64,000 nt of DNA from Hirundichthys speculiger (Eukaryota; Chordata; Actinopteri; Beloniformes; Exocoetidae), in NCBI GenBank assembly GCA_018398805.1, contig JAGFBZ010000571.1, positions 1,116,001 to 1,180,000 of the forward strand, in the 5' to 3' direction. Within the stretch, counting starts at the first letter, position 1. The number at the start of each line of letters is the position of its first letter. The notes under the pieces were generated by a model that was not told the DNA's origin, ran no database searches, and saw nothing but the letters and a program-made list of their open reading frames with translations. A program made the translations under genes and the position numbers. Shown here piece by piece: positions 12,480 through 22,852 of this stretch.

Positions 12480-14082
12480 CATTTTTCTTTTGCTAGGGCT
12501 TTGGTTCAATCTTGTTTATTTTCTTGGAGAATCACATCTATGAGAGAATGAATGAGGAACATCCCAGGGCTTGACGTGCACACACACGCATACACAGGCA
12601 CATAAAAATGCACACATCAGCCATAACATCAAAAGCATTTTCCTAATTGTGAAGGTCTCTCTTCTGCCTTCAAAACAATTTTGACTTGTCTTAGCTTGGA
12701 CTTGGGGTCTGTGAGAGTTCCCAGAGGTGTCATAGAGACTGGATGTTTTGGATTTTGTTTGTTAGGCTGATGGTCCAGTTAATTGCCTTGTCTTGTCTTT
12801 TTGTAAAAATCTTCAAGTCATTACCATTTAAAGTGTAGCAGGACACATTGTATCCTATGCTTGGTCTGCACCAAGTTATATGGAAGTGAAATCATTCAAA
12901 GTAACCTGCAAGCTGTTTCCATTACCATTGAAACCTGTACAAATTAGAATTGCTTAAATAAAACACAAATATGTCAATTTCATTGAAATTTATCACAATT
13001 AACTGCAGAAAGGTTTTTATGCTTACATTAGGTGTTTTTTCTGTAGACATGAAAAGGAAATATTTTGCAAAGCTGCCATGGAAACACCCTTTTTGTATTT
13101 ATGTATCATGATGTACCACAAAGGGTCACATGAGCTTTTCAGTATGAACTGGCTCCTTTAGGCAAGACACATCAGTACACAAAAGAAATGATTGCCTCAC
13201 AAAACTCGTCAAAAGTTATGCAAGTCATCCTGAAGTTTTGAAATCTATGCTCCTCCAAGATATCATGGCCAGTAATTCCTCAGATGTGACATAGGTGGCA
13301 CCTTGTATAAGGACCTGTCTTGCAATAGTTCCTTATAGACATCTATGTCCTTTTTATAAAAGGTCTTGATGGTTAAACTGGTTTCAGAAATAGAAAATGA
13401 TCCACAAAATGTAAACAGGTTCTGTATGTCTGTCACATTATTCTTGGAAAGACTTATTGGAAGAGGTGAAAATAATCAATTTAATGCCAAAACTGTAATG
13501 GAAATGCAACTGTTCAGAAATGAATTCTGTAATTCTGGATTTTTTTTTTTCACCCTTGAGTCCTTTTTTAATGCACAAGATTACCCTTTGTACTAGTTTA
13601 TAAAGCAGTGGGAAAGTGGTATACTTTTCTGCTTCATTATTTAATGTTGCAGAATAATGTTAAGAAGTAATACAAACGCCACCAAAATGTATTCCTAAAA
13701 TGCATTCCTAAAATGGACATAATTTTTTGGACATAAAACAGTCCAAAAAATTAACCTAATTATTGAGGTTATTTTAAATTTTCTTTCCAGCAACTTCCAC
13801 ATGATTATATCTTTTTTGCTAAAAGCAAGCCAGCAAGGTAAACTAACTATGAAATAAAATAGAAAACTGCCCTCGTTTTCTTTTTTTTTCTTGTTTATTT
13901 CGAGTGTACAATATCTACTTATAGAAATTACACTAGACATTAATGTAGGACCCATAGCTCCCCATGTGAACCATAAAAGATGATCAATGTTATTCACTTC
14001 ACCTTGAAGTGGTTTTAATGTCGTAGCTGATCTAAGTGCAGAGCTGTGTATTACTGCACAACAAGCACCCCCCCAACCCCCA

Positions 14083-14083
<1 letters not shown>
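12480..14083. other. Unassigned stretch
   Basis: Single-copy-looking AT-rich sequence with no repeat ends or credible coding frame. The 139-codon minus frame across 13695-14114 begins inside the CA microsatellite and has low-complexity content, so I do not treat it as a gene. Confidence 0.3.

Positions 14084-14113
<30 letters not shown>
14084..14113. repeat. (CA)n microsatellite
   Basis: About 15 CA units preceded by a C-rich stretch. Confidence 0.95.
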
Positions 14114-14114
<1 letters not shown>

Positions 14115-15230
14115 GCATCACGCTCCACCTCCATCCTTTCATATATACACTCTCTATGGAGAGAGGCTCATGACGCTAAACTAATAAAGCCAGCGTGGTG
14201 GTCACTGCAGGGACTGCTGCACTGTCTTTAGTTGCCCCCTTAACTTCTAGCATGGCTCTTGCTCTTCTTTTTTTTGTCCCAGAATATCATGGAAGGATTA
14301 TATTGCCCACTTTCTCCATCGCTCTGAGCTGTCATAATAATTTCTCTACCGCGGATGCTCTGATCTCAGAGGGCTACTAAACTGGGTAAATTGCATGTTA
14401 ATGAATCACATGTTAATAGAACAAATGAAGGAAAAAACAAGAATGCTGCCTGAAGTCGTGACATCTGTTTTACAGATGCCTGCACACTCTGCAGTCGTCG
14501 AAGGGATAGTTAGAAGAAAGCAGTTGGAAACAGTGAGGCAATAAGGCAATATAAATTATGACTTTTTTCCTTTTTTTTTTTCCGTGACCACTTTCACATG
14601 TGGCACGGAGCAATATTTTAGAAAATAAATGGCGAGATCAGTGATGGAAGAGTGTTACATAATGACATGGCTGTCATTTTGAAATATTTTTACTGCTTCG
14701 AATAAATCTGGGCATTAATAAGGGATTTAGCCTTTGGGCAAAAGAACAGTCCACCTTGGTTGTGGCATTGCCCCCCAAACAGGCGGCATGCTTCAGGCTC
14801 AGAGTCTAAATGTCTTAGACAGCATGGGAATAAACATTATCTTCTTTTTGCAACAAACAAAGTCAGTTCTCATATGCAAATCCACATAATTAAAAGTGCA
14901 TAAAGTTTGTAGGAGTATGATTGAAAAGTTGATATCAATCAACATCAATTAGTTTTTGTTTTGCAGCATGGTCACACAGAATGTGCCCTCAGCACTGCTT
15001 GGAATCCCTTAATGACCTGACTTACTTTTGACTTCAGTGACAAAGATGAGTTCAAAGTAGCTACATGATTTTTTTAATCTTATTTATTTATTTTATTAAG
15101 AATAAAGAAAAAAAAAGTGCTGACAGAAAACTCAGTCCGTCTTATTCACCAAATTTCCAGTCTAATGAAAAGGAAAAGTGGCACACCTGGAGTGGCCTTC
15201 TATCCTAGAAAAAAAATTAAAAAAAAAAAA
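14114..15230. other. Non-repetitive block, possible regulatory DNA
   Basis: Balanced, non-repetitive sequence containing several ATTA/TAAT cores (for example near 14390-14430 and 14700-14720). It lacks transposon signatures, which is compatible with a conserved noncoding element. This is only a suggestion from composition. Confidence 0.25.
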
Positions 15231-15231
15231 A

Positions 15232-15279
15232 ATATATATATATATATGTGTGTATGTGTGTATGTATGTATTAGGGCTG

Positions 15280-15331
<52 letters not shown>
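15232..15331. repeat. TA/TGTA microsatellites around a hAT-like end
   Basis: A poly(A) run, (TA)n and (TGTA)n lead to TTAGGGCTGGGC (15271-15282), which matches the terminus of the hAT family at 25790-26351. About 48 bp of TA repeats follow immediately. It looks like a hAT end eroded or replaced by TA expansion. Confidence 0.6.
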
Positions 15332-15332
<1 letters not shown>

Positions 15333-15479
15333 TCAAAAGTGAATAAAATCTCACAACACCCCAGAGTAAAATATAATCCAAAGCCACACTGCATCGCTCC
15401 AACTGTAAATGCATACGTCCTGTTTATTTTGTTTAAATAACCTGAACACGATAACTGCACCAGAGTAGGCCTCAGCAGG

Positions 15480-15676
15480 ACAGCTTCTTTTCATCCGTGA
15501 TGTGCTTGCTTCCATCCATCATCCTTGTATTGCTTCTTTTTAGCCTTATCGCTAGCAACTTCCTTTGCAACCTATGGTGCAGATTCGGAGCTGGTGGATG
15601 AAGGCTTGTATGAAGAAGTCGGCTCCTCTGTGATGTTCCGTTCCTGTGGGGGTTTTCTTTTTAGAAAACGATCCAT
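15480..15676 (-). pseudogene. Possible hAT (ZBED5/FAM200-like) transposase N-terminus
   Basis: On the minus strand a start at 15676 gives MDRFLKRKPPQE, followed by a Ser/Thr-rich linker and a KAKKKQY basic stretch. Many fish hAT proteins annotated as ZBED5- or SCAND3-like start MDRFLKRK, then have a Ser-rich linker and a lysine patch before the BED finger. Two in-frame stops interrupt it and no BED cysteines follow. I regard it as a short fossil. The identification rests on the N-terminal motif alone. Confidence 0.35.
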
Positions 15677-16130
15677 GATGCTGCTAAAAAGTTCTCTTTG
15701 CTATCTGTGAAATAAAATTCCAACAGTTAAATGATATTACGACGTAAGCTAACTGGGCAGTCACGTTGACCTTACGCTGACCCCGTACTGACGTTAACAT
15801 TGGGAAATGGGCATGTGAGACATATTTTTATTATTAATTTCACGTCCAATTATGTATCTTATTTATTTATTTATTTATTCATTCATTCATTGGCAAAAAG
15901 TATGTATTTATGTATGCATTCATATATTTATACAGTGCTACCTCTACTTACGAAATTAATTGGTTCTGGAAGTAGTTTCGTAACTTGAAAATTTCTTAAG
16001 TAGAGACACATTTTCCATGTAAATGCCCTAATCCATTCCAAGCCCCCCAAAATTCGAACATTATTATTTTTTTTATTAATTATAAATAATACATGAAATG
16101 ACATAAAACCCTGTAAGAAATACATGTTAG

Positions 16131-16385
16131 AACTAGAAAAGCACTCAGAGAGTGCAGACCTCCACTAAACGCAACAATTATCGAAAATTTGAAAGTGATC
16201 CAGAATACAGGATTTCTTCCAGATGACACCCATATGAAATCAGTTCTTCCTTTTCACATTTCTGACAACTCCTGAAAATTTCATCAAAATTCATCCATAA
16301 CTTTTTGAGTTATCTTGTATGCAGACAGACAGACAGACAGACTGACAAACGCTGGCAAAAACATAACCTCCTTGGCAGGTAAAAA
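16131..16385 (+). repeat. Dispersed repeat with (CAGA)n near its end
   Basis: The segment begins with GTTAGAACTAGAAAAGCACTC, contains AACTTTTTGAGTTATCTTG and a (CAGA)n run, and ends with ATAACCTCCTTGGCAGGTAA. I recognise this arrangement as a widespread dispersed repeat in fish, but I cannot assign its class. Confidence 0.4.
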
Positions 16386-16543
16386 TTGTTTGTTTACCTG
16401 GGTTGCTGGGTTACGCTTATACAGACAAGTGGCCCTCCTAGCAAATGGGATACCAGGTAGATGCTAAGCGATAGCCAATAGCAGAGCAGCTCGGACGCAC
16501 CACTTTCAAACCGAGATACAGAGCCGACAGCTATGTTTACGTT

Positions 16544-16744
16544 GGGGCCACCCCGGTAGCAGTGGTAGCAGTGGCAGGTGGCCCATGTACAGAGGCCATA
16601 GTCCTTGTGTGGCTGGTTGCGAGTTCGAGTCCTGGCTCGTCGACCCTCTGCCCCGTGTCTTCCTGATTCTCTCTGCCTCCCTTCCTGTCTTTCTCCACTA
16701 TGAATAAAGGCCACTAGTGCCAAAAAAATCTTTAAAAAAAAAAG
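16544..16744 (+). mobile_element. tRNA-derived SINE with 15-bp target duplication
   Basis: A 201-bp SINE flanked by the exact 15-bp duplication AGCTATGTTTACGTT (16529-16543 and 16745-16759). It has a tRNA-like head with the box B sequence GGTTGCGAGTTCGAGTCCTG, a pyrimidine-rich body, an AATAAAGGC motif and an A-rich tail. Its exact duplication inside the mariner-like element shows insertion after that element. A diverged relative is at 26452-26602. Confidence 0.9.
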
Positions 16745-17297
16745 AGCTATGTTTACGTTAGGTAAACTCTGGGAGCTGCAAGTAGCAGCGCGTACTGTAT
16801 TTTTGCCTTTAGTAGCCTGAAATTTATTTCGCAACGAGAGGCAATATTTTCCCTTTGAGGTGTTTCGTAACCTGAAAATTTCGTATGTAGACACGTTCGT
16901 AAGTAGAGGTACCACTGTATATGAAATGTCAGAATAGGTAATTTTTTTGACGACACCCCTGAAGCAGTCAGACGACACCCTAGTGTGCCGCGACCCCGGT
17001 TGAGAAAGGCTGCATTAACGCATGTTGCTAACGTGCTTTTGTTTTGAAAATTCTGTTACTGGCTGCTGTGGAACCAGAAGATAATTGGCAGGTAAACTTG
17101 TGGAAAAGTTTAAACAGACACAGAGAGCGGTAAAAATCTGTGTACTTTACAATTCAGGTAGCAACTCAGGTAGCAATATTAACAATTCTGTCTGAAAAAA
17201 AAAAACTTTCCAACTCCTTTGTTCAAGACGATTGCGTCATTCCTCCATTTATCATCAGCTCTGCTCCATGCGTTCACTGTCATGCTATTCTCTAGCT

Positions 17298-17520
17298 CAC
17301 AGGTGTCAAACTGATCCCTGAAAGGGCCGTGTGCCTGCAGGTTTTTGTTCCAACCATGCAGCAGCACAGCTGATTTGTTTTAGTCAATCAACTAGTTGTC
17401 TTCACTAAAGGTGTGAACCAGTTCAATCAATTGAATGAAACAAGTCAGCTATGTTTCTGCATGGTTGGAACAAAAACCTGCAGCCACACGGCCCTTTCAA
17501 GGATCAGTTTGACACCCCTG
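17298..17520. mobile_element. hAT MITE with TSD CTCTAGCT
   Basis: Starts CACAGGTGTCAAACTGATCC and ends GGATCAGTTTGACACCCCTG. It is flanked by the exact 8-bp repeat CTCTAGCT (17290-17297 and 17521-17528). The inverted repeats extend inward through GTTCCAACCATGCAG. It belongs to the same family as 34499-34696. Confidence 0.92.
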
Positions 17521-18643
17521 CTCTAGCTGGAAACTTAATTGCGGCTCCATCTAGTGGCACAAATGTGTAATGACAACAGAAAGTCGAGTCGTTGATTATA
17601 AAACAAAGCCATTTCTGGGTCACGTAAACCGGACAATAAAATATCAAAAACAAATTCAGTCCTGTGGCCTGTTTGCTAAAATTGAAATATAAACAAAACA
17701 GGCATTTCTTTTGTGTTAGATTAAAAAAACGGAAAAAAAAATAAATAAAAAGGCACTTTTTAATTTTTTACATTTTTGATTGACAATTGAAAATGGAAAA
17801 AAAAAACGTTACAAAGATAATAACGGACTGATAAAGTTAGAGGAAGTTTTACATGGACATTTTCATTTTAAAGTTCTCCCAGGGGAGGATTCAACAGAAA
17901 CAAGGTTATTCGTAACAACTGCCAAGTTGATCTCCCCATTAAAAGTTTCTGCTGTTACCTCAGAAATTACCTATTTTATTGTTATGAAAGTGGCCTCTAG
18001 ATTGTTAAGATTTTGTTGGTAGACTTTTTTTTTTATTATTCATAAAAAAAACAGGATGACATTAATGCCCTGGCAGTGGCAATAAGCTTTATTTTACTTG
18101 ACATTTTTTAACCCTCATACCGCCGACTGGGGTCCTCTCGGACCCCAGAGGTGTACTTTTTGTCATATCTCAGAGGTGCTTTATTCTATAATTCTAATTT
18201 TTCATGACTTTGTCAATCAATTTGTTACTAATGATGTCATATGATTTTTTTCTGTTTCTGTCTTTGTCTGTGCTTTTTAAAAATTCAAATGCATTGGGGT
18301 CCAAGAGGACCCCAGTCAAAATCTCTAATTCCGCCTATGTATTTTTAATAGATGGAACCATTTATTGAGTCAATGTTTGCCATGGGACCTAATTTAAAGT
18401 ATCACACACTCTCAGGGGGGGTGGGGGCACTCTGTCAGTCATTTTGAGGGAGATAGACACAAATGCAGCAGAGACAGATTCAGTCATGTGCTCTGTCAAC
18501 AACACAAAATACTGCTCCTCCTAAGGTAAGGCGACTTTCAAAGTCAGGAATAAAATACATAATTCCATCCTAAAAATGTATATGACTATGAAATGGAATG
18601 TTTAAGTTCTATTTTACAAGATAAGACTGTAAAATAGTTTGTA

Positions 18644-18880
18644 GTGCATTTGATTGCCACACTGCAAGCCCCAATCCGTGCAGCAATGACCATCATGGGA
18701 GGAGGGAAAACTCCACCTGCTGATGTCCAACACTTGGCTGAAAAACCTACTTACAAAAAAAGGTGTTGCCTTTGCTCCCGAAGCACAGATAGAAAAGTAG
18801 CAAGTACTTGCTCCTTCTGCCACATGCCAGTATGTCCTGACCATAGCAGGAGACAAATTGTGTGTCATAACTGTCTATAG
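18644..18880 (+). pseudogene. piggyBac transposase C-terminal cysteine-rich domain
   Basis: Seventy-nine codons including the stop encode the tail of a piggyBac transposase. The last ~40 residues hold a zinc-binding pattern: CCLC, then CSFCHMPVCPDH, then CHNC, the cross-brace C-terminal domain common in piggyBac-derived proteins. In active elements this domain binds the transposon ends. The catalytic DDD part is missing, because the element's 5' and central coding region is deleted. The frame itself is open to a natural stop, so the deletion may be fairly recent. It is not expected to make a functional protein. Confidence 0.8.
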
Positions 18881-19162
18881 TCCAGAGTTCAAACAACAGT
18901 GCTGCCACCAGTTTTAAGTTCTTGGGGATAACAATCAGCACTTTCTAATTTCCACTAATGTCCACTTCATAGTTTTTGGAGACAGCAACTGTATTTGACA
19001 TAATGTGCATTCCTTTTACATTATAAACAAATTGAAAAATCTCAATTTGAATTGCATTTATTCAACCTATGTTTTGAATATCGACTTTTGTATTAAAATT
19101 CAAATAAAATTAAAATGTAAAGACATTTAAATGATTGTGGGTTTATTTAAGTTTTTTATATA

Positions 19163-19528
19163 CAGTCATGGAAAAAATTATTAGACCACCCTTGTTTTCT
19201 TCAGTTTCTTGTTCATTTTAATGCCTGGTACAACTAAAGGTACATTTGTTTGGACAAACATAACGATAACCACAAAGATTGCTCATAAGAGTTTTATTTA
19301 AGAGCTGATATCTTACCATTTTCCATGGTTTTCTTGATTATAACCTAAATCACTTAAGTTTTTACATCAATAGCTATGGCGTTGTACTGCCAAAAACACT
19401 GCTTTTATGCATTCAGGGTTTTCTTTTCTGTCTGTTTTAGTCACATGATGACGTTTAGTGGTACCAGGTATTAAAATGAACAAGAAAGTGAAGAAAAAAT
19501 GGTGGTCTAATAATTTTTTCCATGACTG
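19163..19528. mobile_element. Tc1/mariner-type MITE inside piggyBac
   Basis: A 366-bp element with 28-bp inverted ends beginning CAGTCATGGAAAAAATTATT and with TA on both sides (19161-19162 and 19529-19530). The inverted repeat continues imperfectly inward (CTTGTTCATTTTAAT near both ends). It is nested in the piggyBac 3' region and so is the youngest layer of this nest. Confidence 0.9.
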
Positions 19529-20198
19529 TATATTGGGTTCAAAATGACCTTGGTTGGTTTCACCATATAAATACAACACAAATAATGTTTACTTGAAAGT
19601 ACTGAACACTAAATAATATCAGAATCAAGTCTAACGTGACTACCACAGAGATGGTAATAGAGAGGGAAAAGCTGCGCTGTAGCCTCATTCTTTAACTGAT
19701 TTGAAAAATTTCAATGGATTTGTGCTTAGCTAGGATAGGATCTTAATTGCTGTAAAGGAGATCATAAAATTCCACTGTTGACATTTTTGGGTTAAAGAAA
19801 AGTATATTTTCGTTTTTATAAAATATGCAAATTAACTATAACTTTCTTAAAATATTAATAATCTGTTGTTGTTTTTTTCCTCAGATGACATTTTATACAT
19901 CAGTAATAATATTCTGAGAAGAAAAAAGTTGTAATTTTTCTTTGATGGATGTTTATTATAGTATTTATTCTTGGGGTCCGCACGGACCCCAGTCGGTAAT
20001 CCATGTATGCGAAATATGTCGGTAGAATGAGGGTTAAGATGAGATTTACACTAAATATGTGTTACTGGAAAGTGCTGATGTTAAAAGTGTTTGAACAACA
20101 AATGTTATGTCACTTTAGTTCATATGGCAGCAGAACATTTAAATAAAAGTGTCCTTTACACTACTTTTGAATTCATTATTTGATTTTCAGTATACACA

Positions 20199-20206
20199 AT
20201 ATATAT

Positions 20207-20292
<86 letters not shown>
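20199..20292. repeat. (TA)n microsatellite
   Basis: About 45 TA units with one GA interruption. It abuts the truncated hAT end on the left and a SINE on the right. Confidence 0.97.
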
Positions 20293-20294
<2 letters not shown>

Positions 20295-20590
20295 ACTGAC
20301 TCACAGCAAGACGGTTCCTGGTTCGAACCTCAGTAGGAGCTTTTCTGTGTTGAGTTCCTTCCTTCTACACTACCTTCTACCTATACAAGACATGCATGTC
20401 AGGTTAATTGGTGGTTCTAAATTGCCCAATGGTGTGATTGTGAGTGTGGTTGTTCGCCTATATGTGGCCCTGCGATGCACTGGCGACCTGTTCAGGGTGT
20501 ACCCCTGCCTTTTGCCCGAAGAGAGCTGGGATAGGCTCCAGCAGATCCCCATGACCCTGCATAGGATTAAGTGGGCAGAGATGATGAATG
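20293..20590 (+). mobile_element. tRNA-related SINE family, 5'-truncated copy
   Basis: Starts within the tRNA-like head (CTCACAGCAAGACGG, then box B GGTTCGAACCTC). It continues with the conserved body AGGTTAATTGGTGGTTCTAAA and the tail CTGGGATAGGCTCCAGCAGA, ending near GATGAATGAATGGATG. This is a very common teleost repeat. Other copies lie at 22789-22845 (3' end only) and 27050-27360 (minus). Confidence 0.8.
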
Positions 20591-21470
20591 AATGGATGTC
20601 ATCAAATTAGTAGTTGGTGTTTTCTAATATGATCAAATTAATCATGGTAAAAAATCAAAATTCATTCCAAGTTGGAGAAATACAATAATTTTAAATGATA
20701 ACATTTTGCAACAAGAAAGTCTGAGAACTGCAAGACACAAGCTGCACATGTGATCTAAACCTAAACTAAAATTAAGATATTTATGATTATGAATAAAGGG
20801 TTTACTTTTTTGCATGTCTTCATGTGCAGGGCAAGTCATGTTACTGAAGTAAAATTTAAAGCATGAGGTTACTCTTTTTGTGTAAGCTTGTGCACTTCGT
20901 CTGGTGTTTGTTCATTTCATGTTGTCCTGTCCAGACTTAAATTACATTTGTAGAATTCCACAGATGGAGAATCAATATTTATGGAAGCATGTTTTCCTAT
21001 GTCGCAATACTGATTCAATTTGAAGTTTTTCCTCCTCCAACCCAGCAAAATTTCTACCAGGAAATTGGTTCACTATAGAATTATAAAGCCAGTAGCATAT
21101 CCGGATGCAGACTCTGAAACAAACAAAACAAGCATGGATCCAGCCTGTGCTGATGCCATGGAAGACACTCTGCTTGCTGTTGTCACACTCGTTAATGTTG
21201 CACGTTTGAGTGCAATATAAAGGCGTGTTGATCACAAATTCAGTATCATGGTACATTACATGAGTCTTATATGTCAGACTGTCTGCAATTTGTATGTGTG
21301 TTTGTAGCTTTTCATCAGGTTTTCCATGATGAACTTAATCAAATTATTTCTTTGAAAAAAAAAAAGCCCATACCTCCAACCCTTATTGTTAGGTCAGTGC
21401 CTCATAAAGGTTTTCAAATCATGATTGGCTTCTCTGAAAAAAAGTTTGATAAACTGAGATTTGCGCCATA
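20591..21470. other. Unassigned stretch
   Basis: No recognisable gene or repeat. It ends in a short TA tract. Confidence 0.3.
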
Positions 21471-21487
21471 TATATATATATATATAT

Positions 21488-22750
21488 TAGGGCTGTCAAT
21501 TTCTCAAAATAATTAATCAGATTAATCACATGACTGTCAATAGTTAATCATGATTAATCACAAATTAATCGCATATTTTTATCTGTTCTAAATCTACCTT
21601 ATACAGATCTTTTTCAAGTTGTATTACTCTTATTAATACGAGTCCTGACTAGAACCAGGAAATATGACCATATTAGTCCAGTCCTGAGGTCTCTGGCTTC
21701 CTGTCACTCAGAGAATAGACTTTAAAACAGCTCTACTTGTGTTCAAGTCTCTTCATGGCCCCAAAGTCCATCTCTGACATGTTAGAGCCATATGAACCAA
21801 CCTGGACTCTGAGAACCTCAGGTAGTGGTCTCCTGCTGGTGTCCAGAGTCAGGACTAAACAAGGTGAAACTGCATTTCAGTTTTATGCTCCTAAAATCCG
21901 GACCAGTCTTCCAGCAGATGTGAGACAGACCTGAACTCTGACAATGTTCAGATCCAGACTGAAAACAGTTCTGTTTAGATGTGAAGATGATGACTGGAAG
22001 GATTTTATCTGCACTCTTCATTTTTAATTTAATTAATTATTTTTTTTTTATTAATTAATTTTATTTATTATCGATTATTTTTATGCTTGTATGGAATTAT
22101 TCTATTTGCCTTCTTGTGATTTTATGCATCTGTAAAGCACTTTGAATTGCCTTGTGTACGAATTGTGCTCTACAAATAAAGTTGCCTTGGCTAATATGAG
22201 AATACACAAATGCTTGCCTTATGCAAAACAAATGCATGTTTATTTATTGCTACAATGCCAAATCCATTATATATTACATATATATATATATATACTCAAT
22301 ATTTTCTCTTATGTTCATACAAAATATTTTCGCGGTTTGCTTCAAACGGGGGGCGGCTCTCTGCATCCGCGCTCTGATTAGCCGACAAGTGATATTTCAG
22401 TAGTCGGGACTCCGGTGGTAATTAAATTCACATCGACAGCAAACACAAACAACATTTATCTTGTGGAGTTAGCCATCAGGCAAGGTTTTGAAGCTGAACT
22501 TACCATTCAAAATAGTATCTTTAGTATCCACGGTTTGTTTACGTCTGTCTGTCTGCGGCATGGCCGTCGATGTCAGTGCATGGCTTCCTGTTTTGACAAA
22601 CTACGGAGGACTACAGGACTACAACTACGGCGAGGCCCGAGGCTCATTAAACCTACTCTCCTCTCAAACGGCCAGGCGCGTTAATCCGCGTTAAAAAAAT
22701 TAGTTGCGTTAAAATTATTTTGCGTTAATCACGCGTTAACTTTGATAGCC

Positions 22751-22753
<3 letters not shown>
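21488..22753. mobile_element. hAT element inserted in a TA tract
   Basis: Begins TAGGGCTGTCAATTTCTC and ends, inverted, TAGGGCTATCAAAG. Subterminal TTAATCxxATTAATC motifs occur on the left and CGCGTTAA motifs on the right. The 8 bases on each side are ATATATAT, consistent with an 8-bp duplication but uninformative inside a TA repeat. It contains a LINE tail (21615-22195) and a CpG-rich block at 22325-22690. No transposase frame is recognised. Confidence 0.75.
21615..22195 (+). mobile_element. CR1/L2-type LINE 3' end, including ORF2 C-terminus
   Basis: The segment encodes pieces typical of the ORF2 C-terminus of fish CR1/L2-group LINEs: RVLTRTRKYDHISPVLRSL, then ISDMLEPYEPTWTLR, GSGLLLVSRVRTKQGE and AFQFYAPKIRTSLPADVR. 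The longest open piece is 21737-21934 (65 codons). The 3' UTR ends with the familiar AAGCACTTTGAATTGCCTTG and ACAAATAAAGTTGCCTTGG. It is 5'-truncated, as LINE copies usually are, and frameshifted, with no reverse transcriptase core. It lies within the hAT at 21488-22753. Confidence 0.85.

Positions 22754-22788
<35 letters not shown>
22754..22788. repeat. (TA)n microsatellite
   Basis: Right-hand part of the TA tract into which the hAT inserted. Confidence 0.95.
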
Positions 22789-22789
<1 letters not shown>

Positions 22790-22845
22790 CAGATCCCCAG
22801 CAGATCCCCGTGACCCTTCAAAGGATGAAACGGGTATAGATAATG
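22789..22845 (+). mobile_element. SINE 3' fragment
   Basis: CAGCAGATCCCCGTGACCC followed by GGATGAAACGGGTATAGATAATG matches the tail of the SINE at 20293-20590. Only the last ~57 bp are present. Confidence 0.7.
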
Positions 22846-22852
22846 TCAAGAC

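Larger units (their letters stand above)
15933..16917. mobile_element. Mariner-like non-autonomous element, TA-flanked
   Basis: The ends are inverted repeats: CAGTGCTACCTCTACTTACG on the left and, inverted, CAGTGGTACCTCTACTTACG on the right. TA lies on both sides (15931-15932 and 16918-16919). A TA duplication with CAGTG ends fits the Tc1/mariner superfamily. The interior has no transposase but contains a second repeat (16131-16385) and a SINE with its own duplication (16544-16744), so it is older than both. Confidence 0.8.
18112..20033 (+). mobile_element. Internally deleted piggyBac element
   Basis: Flanked by TTAA on both sides (18108-18111 and 20034-20037). It begins CCCTCATACCGCCGACTGGG and ends, inverted, CCCTCATTCTACCGAC with a further GACTGGGGTCC block. 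TTAA duplications with CCCT ends are diagnostic of piggyBac. Only the last ~79 codons of a transposase remain (18644-18880). A palindromic GGGGTCC..GGACCCC block occurs near both ends and at 18297-18315. It sits in the minus-oriented hAT copy: the hAT sequence CTTAAAAAATG is restored when the element is removed. Confidence 0.9.
17012..20199 (-). mobile_element. hAT copy (reverse orientation) carrying two insertions
   Basis: The sequence at 17012-17170 is the reverse complement of the 26105-26260 part of the hAT at 25790-26351. The sequence at 20038-20199 is the reverse complement of that element's left part (25860-26020). The middle (about 17600-18010) matches 22853-23150 inverted. One hAT copy therefore spans the region, interrupted by a hAT MITE (17298-17520) and a piggyBac (18112-20033). 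Its outer end at 20199 runs straight into (TA)n and lacks the terminal ~60 bp. The 17012 end is also truncated. Confidence 0.8.

Noticed and set aside
13695..14114. 139-codon minus frame
   Set aside because: Starts in the CA microsatellite (Cys-Val repeats), is lysine/phenylalanine-rich low complexity, and has no homology.
16544..16744. Possible functional tRNA gene (box B-like sequence); also at 20293, 26452 and 63170
   Set aside because: Heads are diverged and no cloverleaf is evident. The downstream bodies and A-rich tails identify SINEs.
16394..16978. 194-codon minus frame
   Set aside because: Runs through a SINE and the end of a mariner-like element, so it is a chance frame over repeats.
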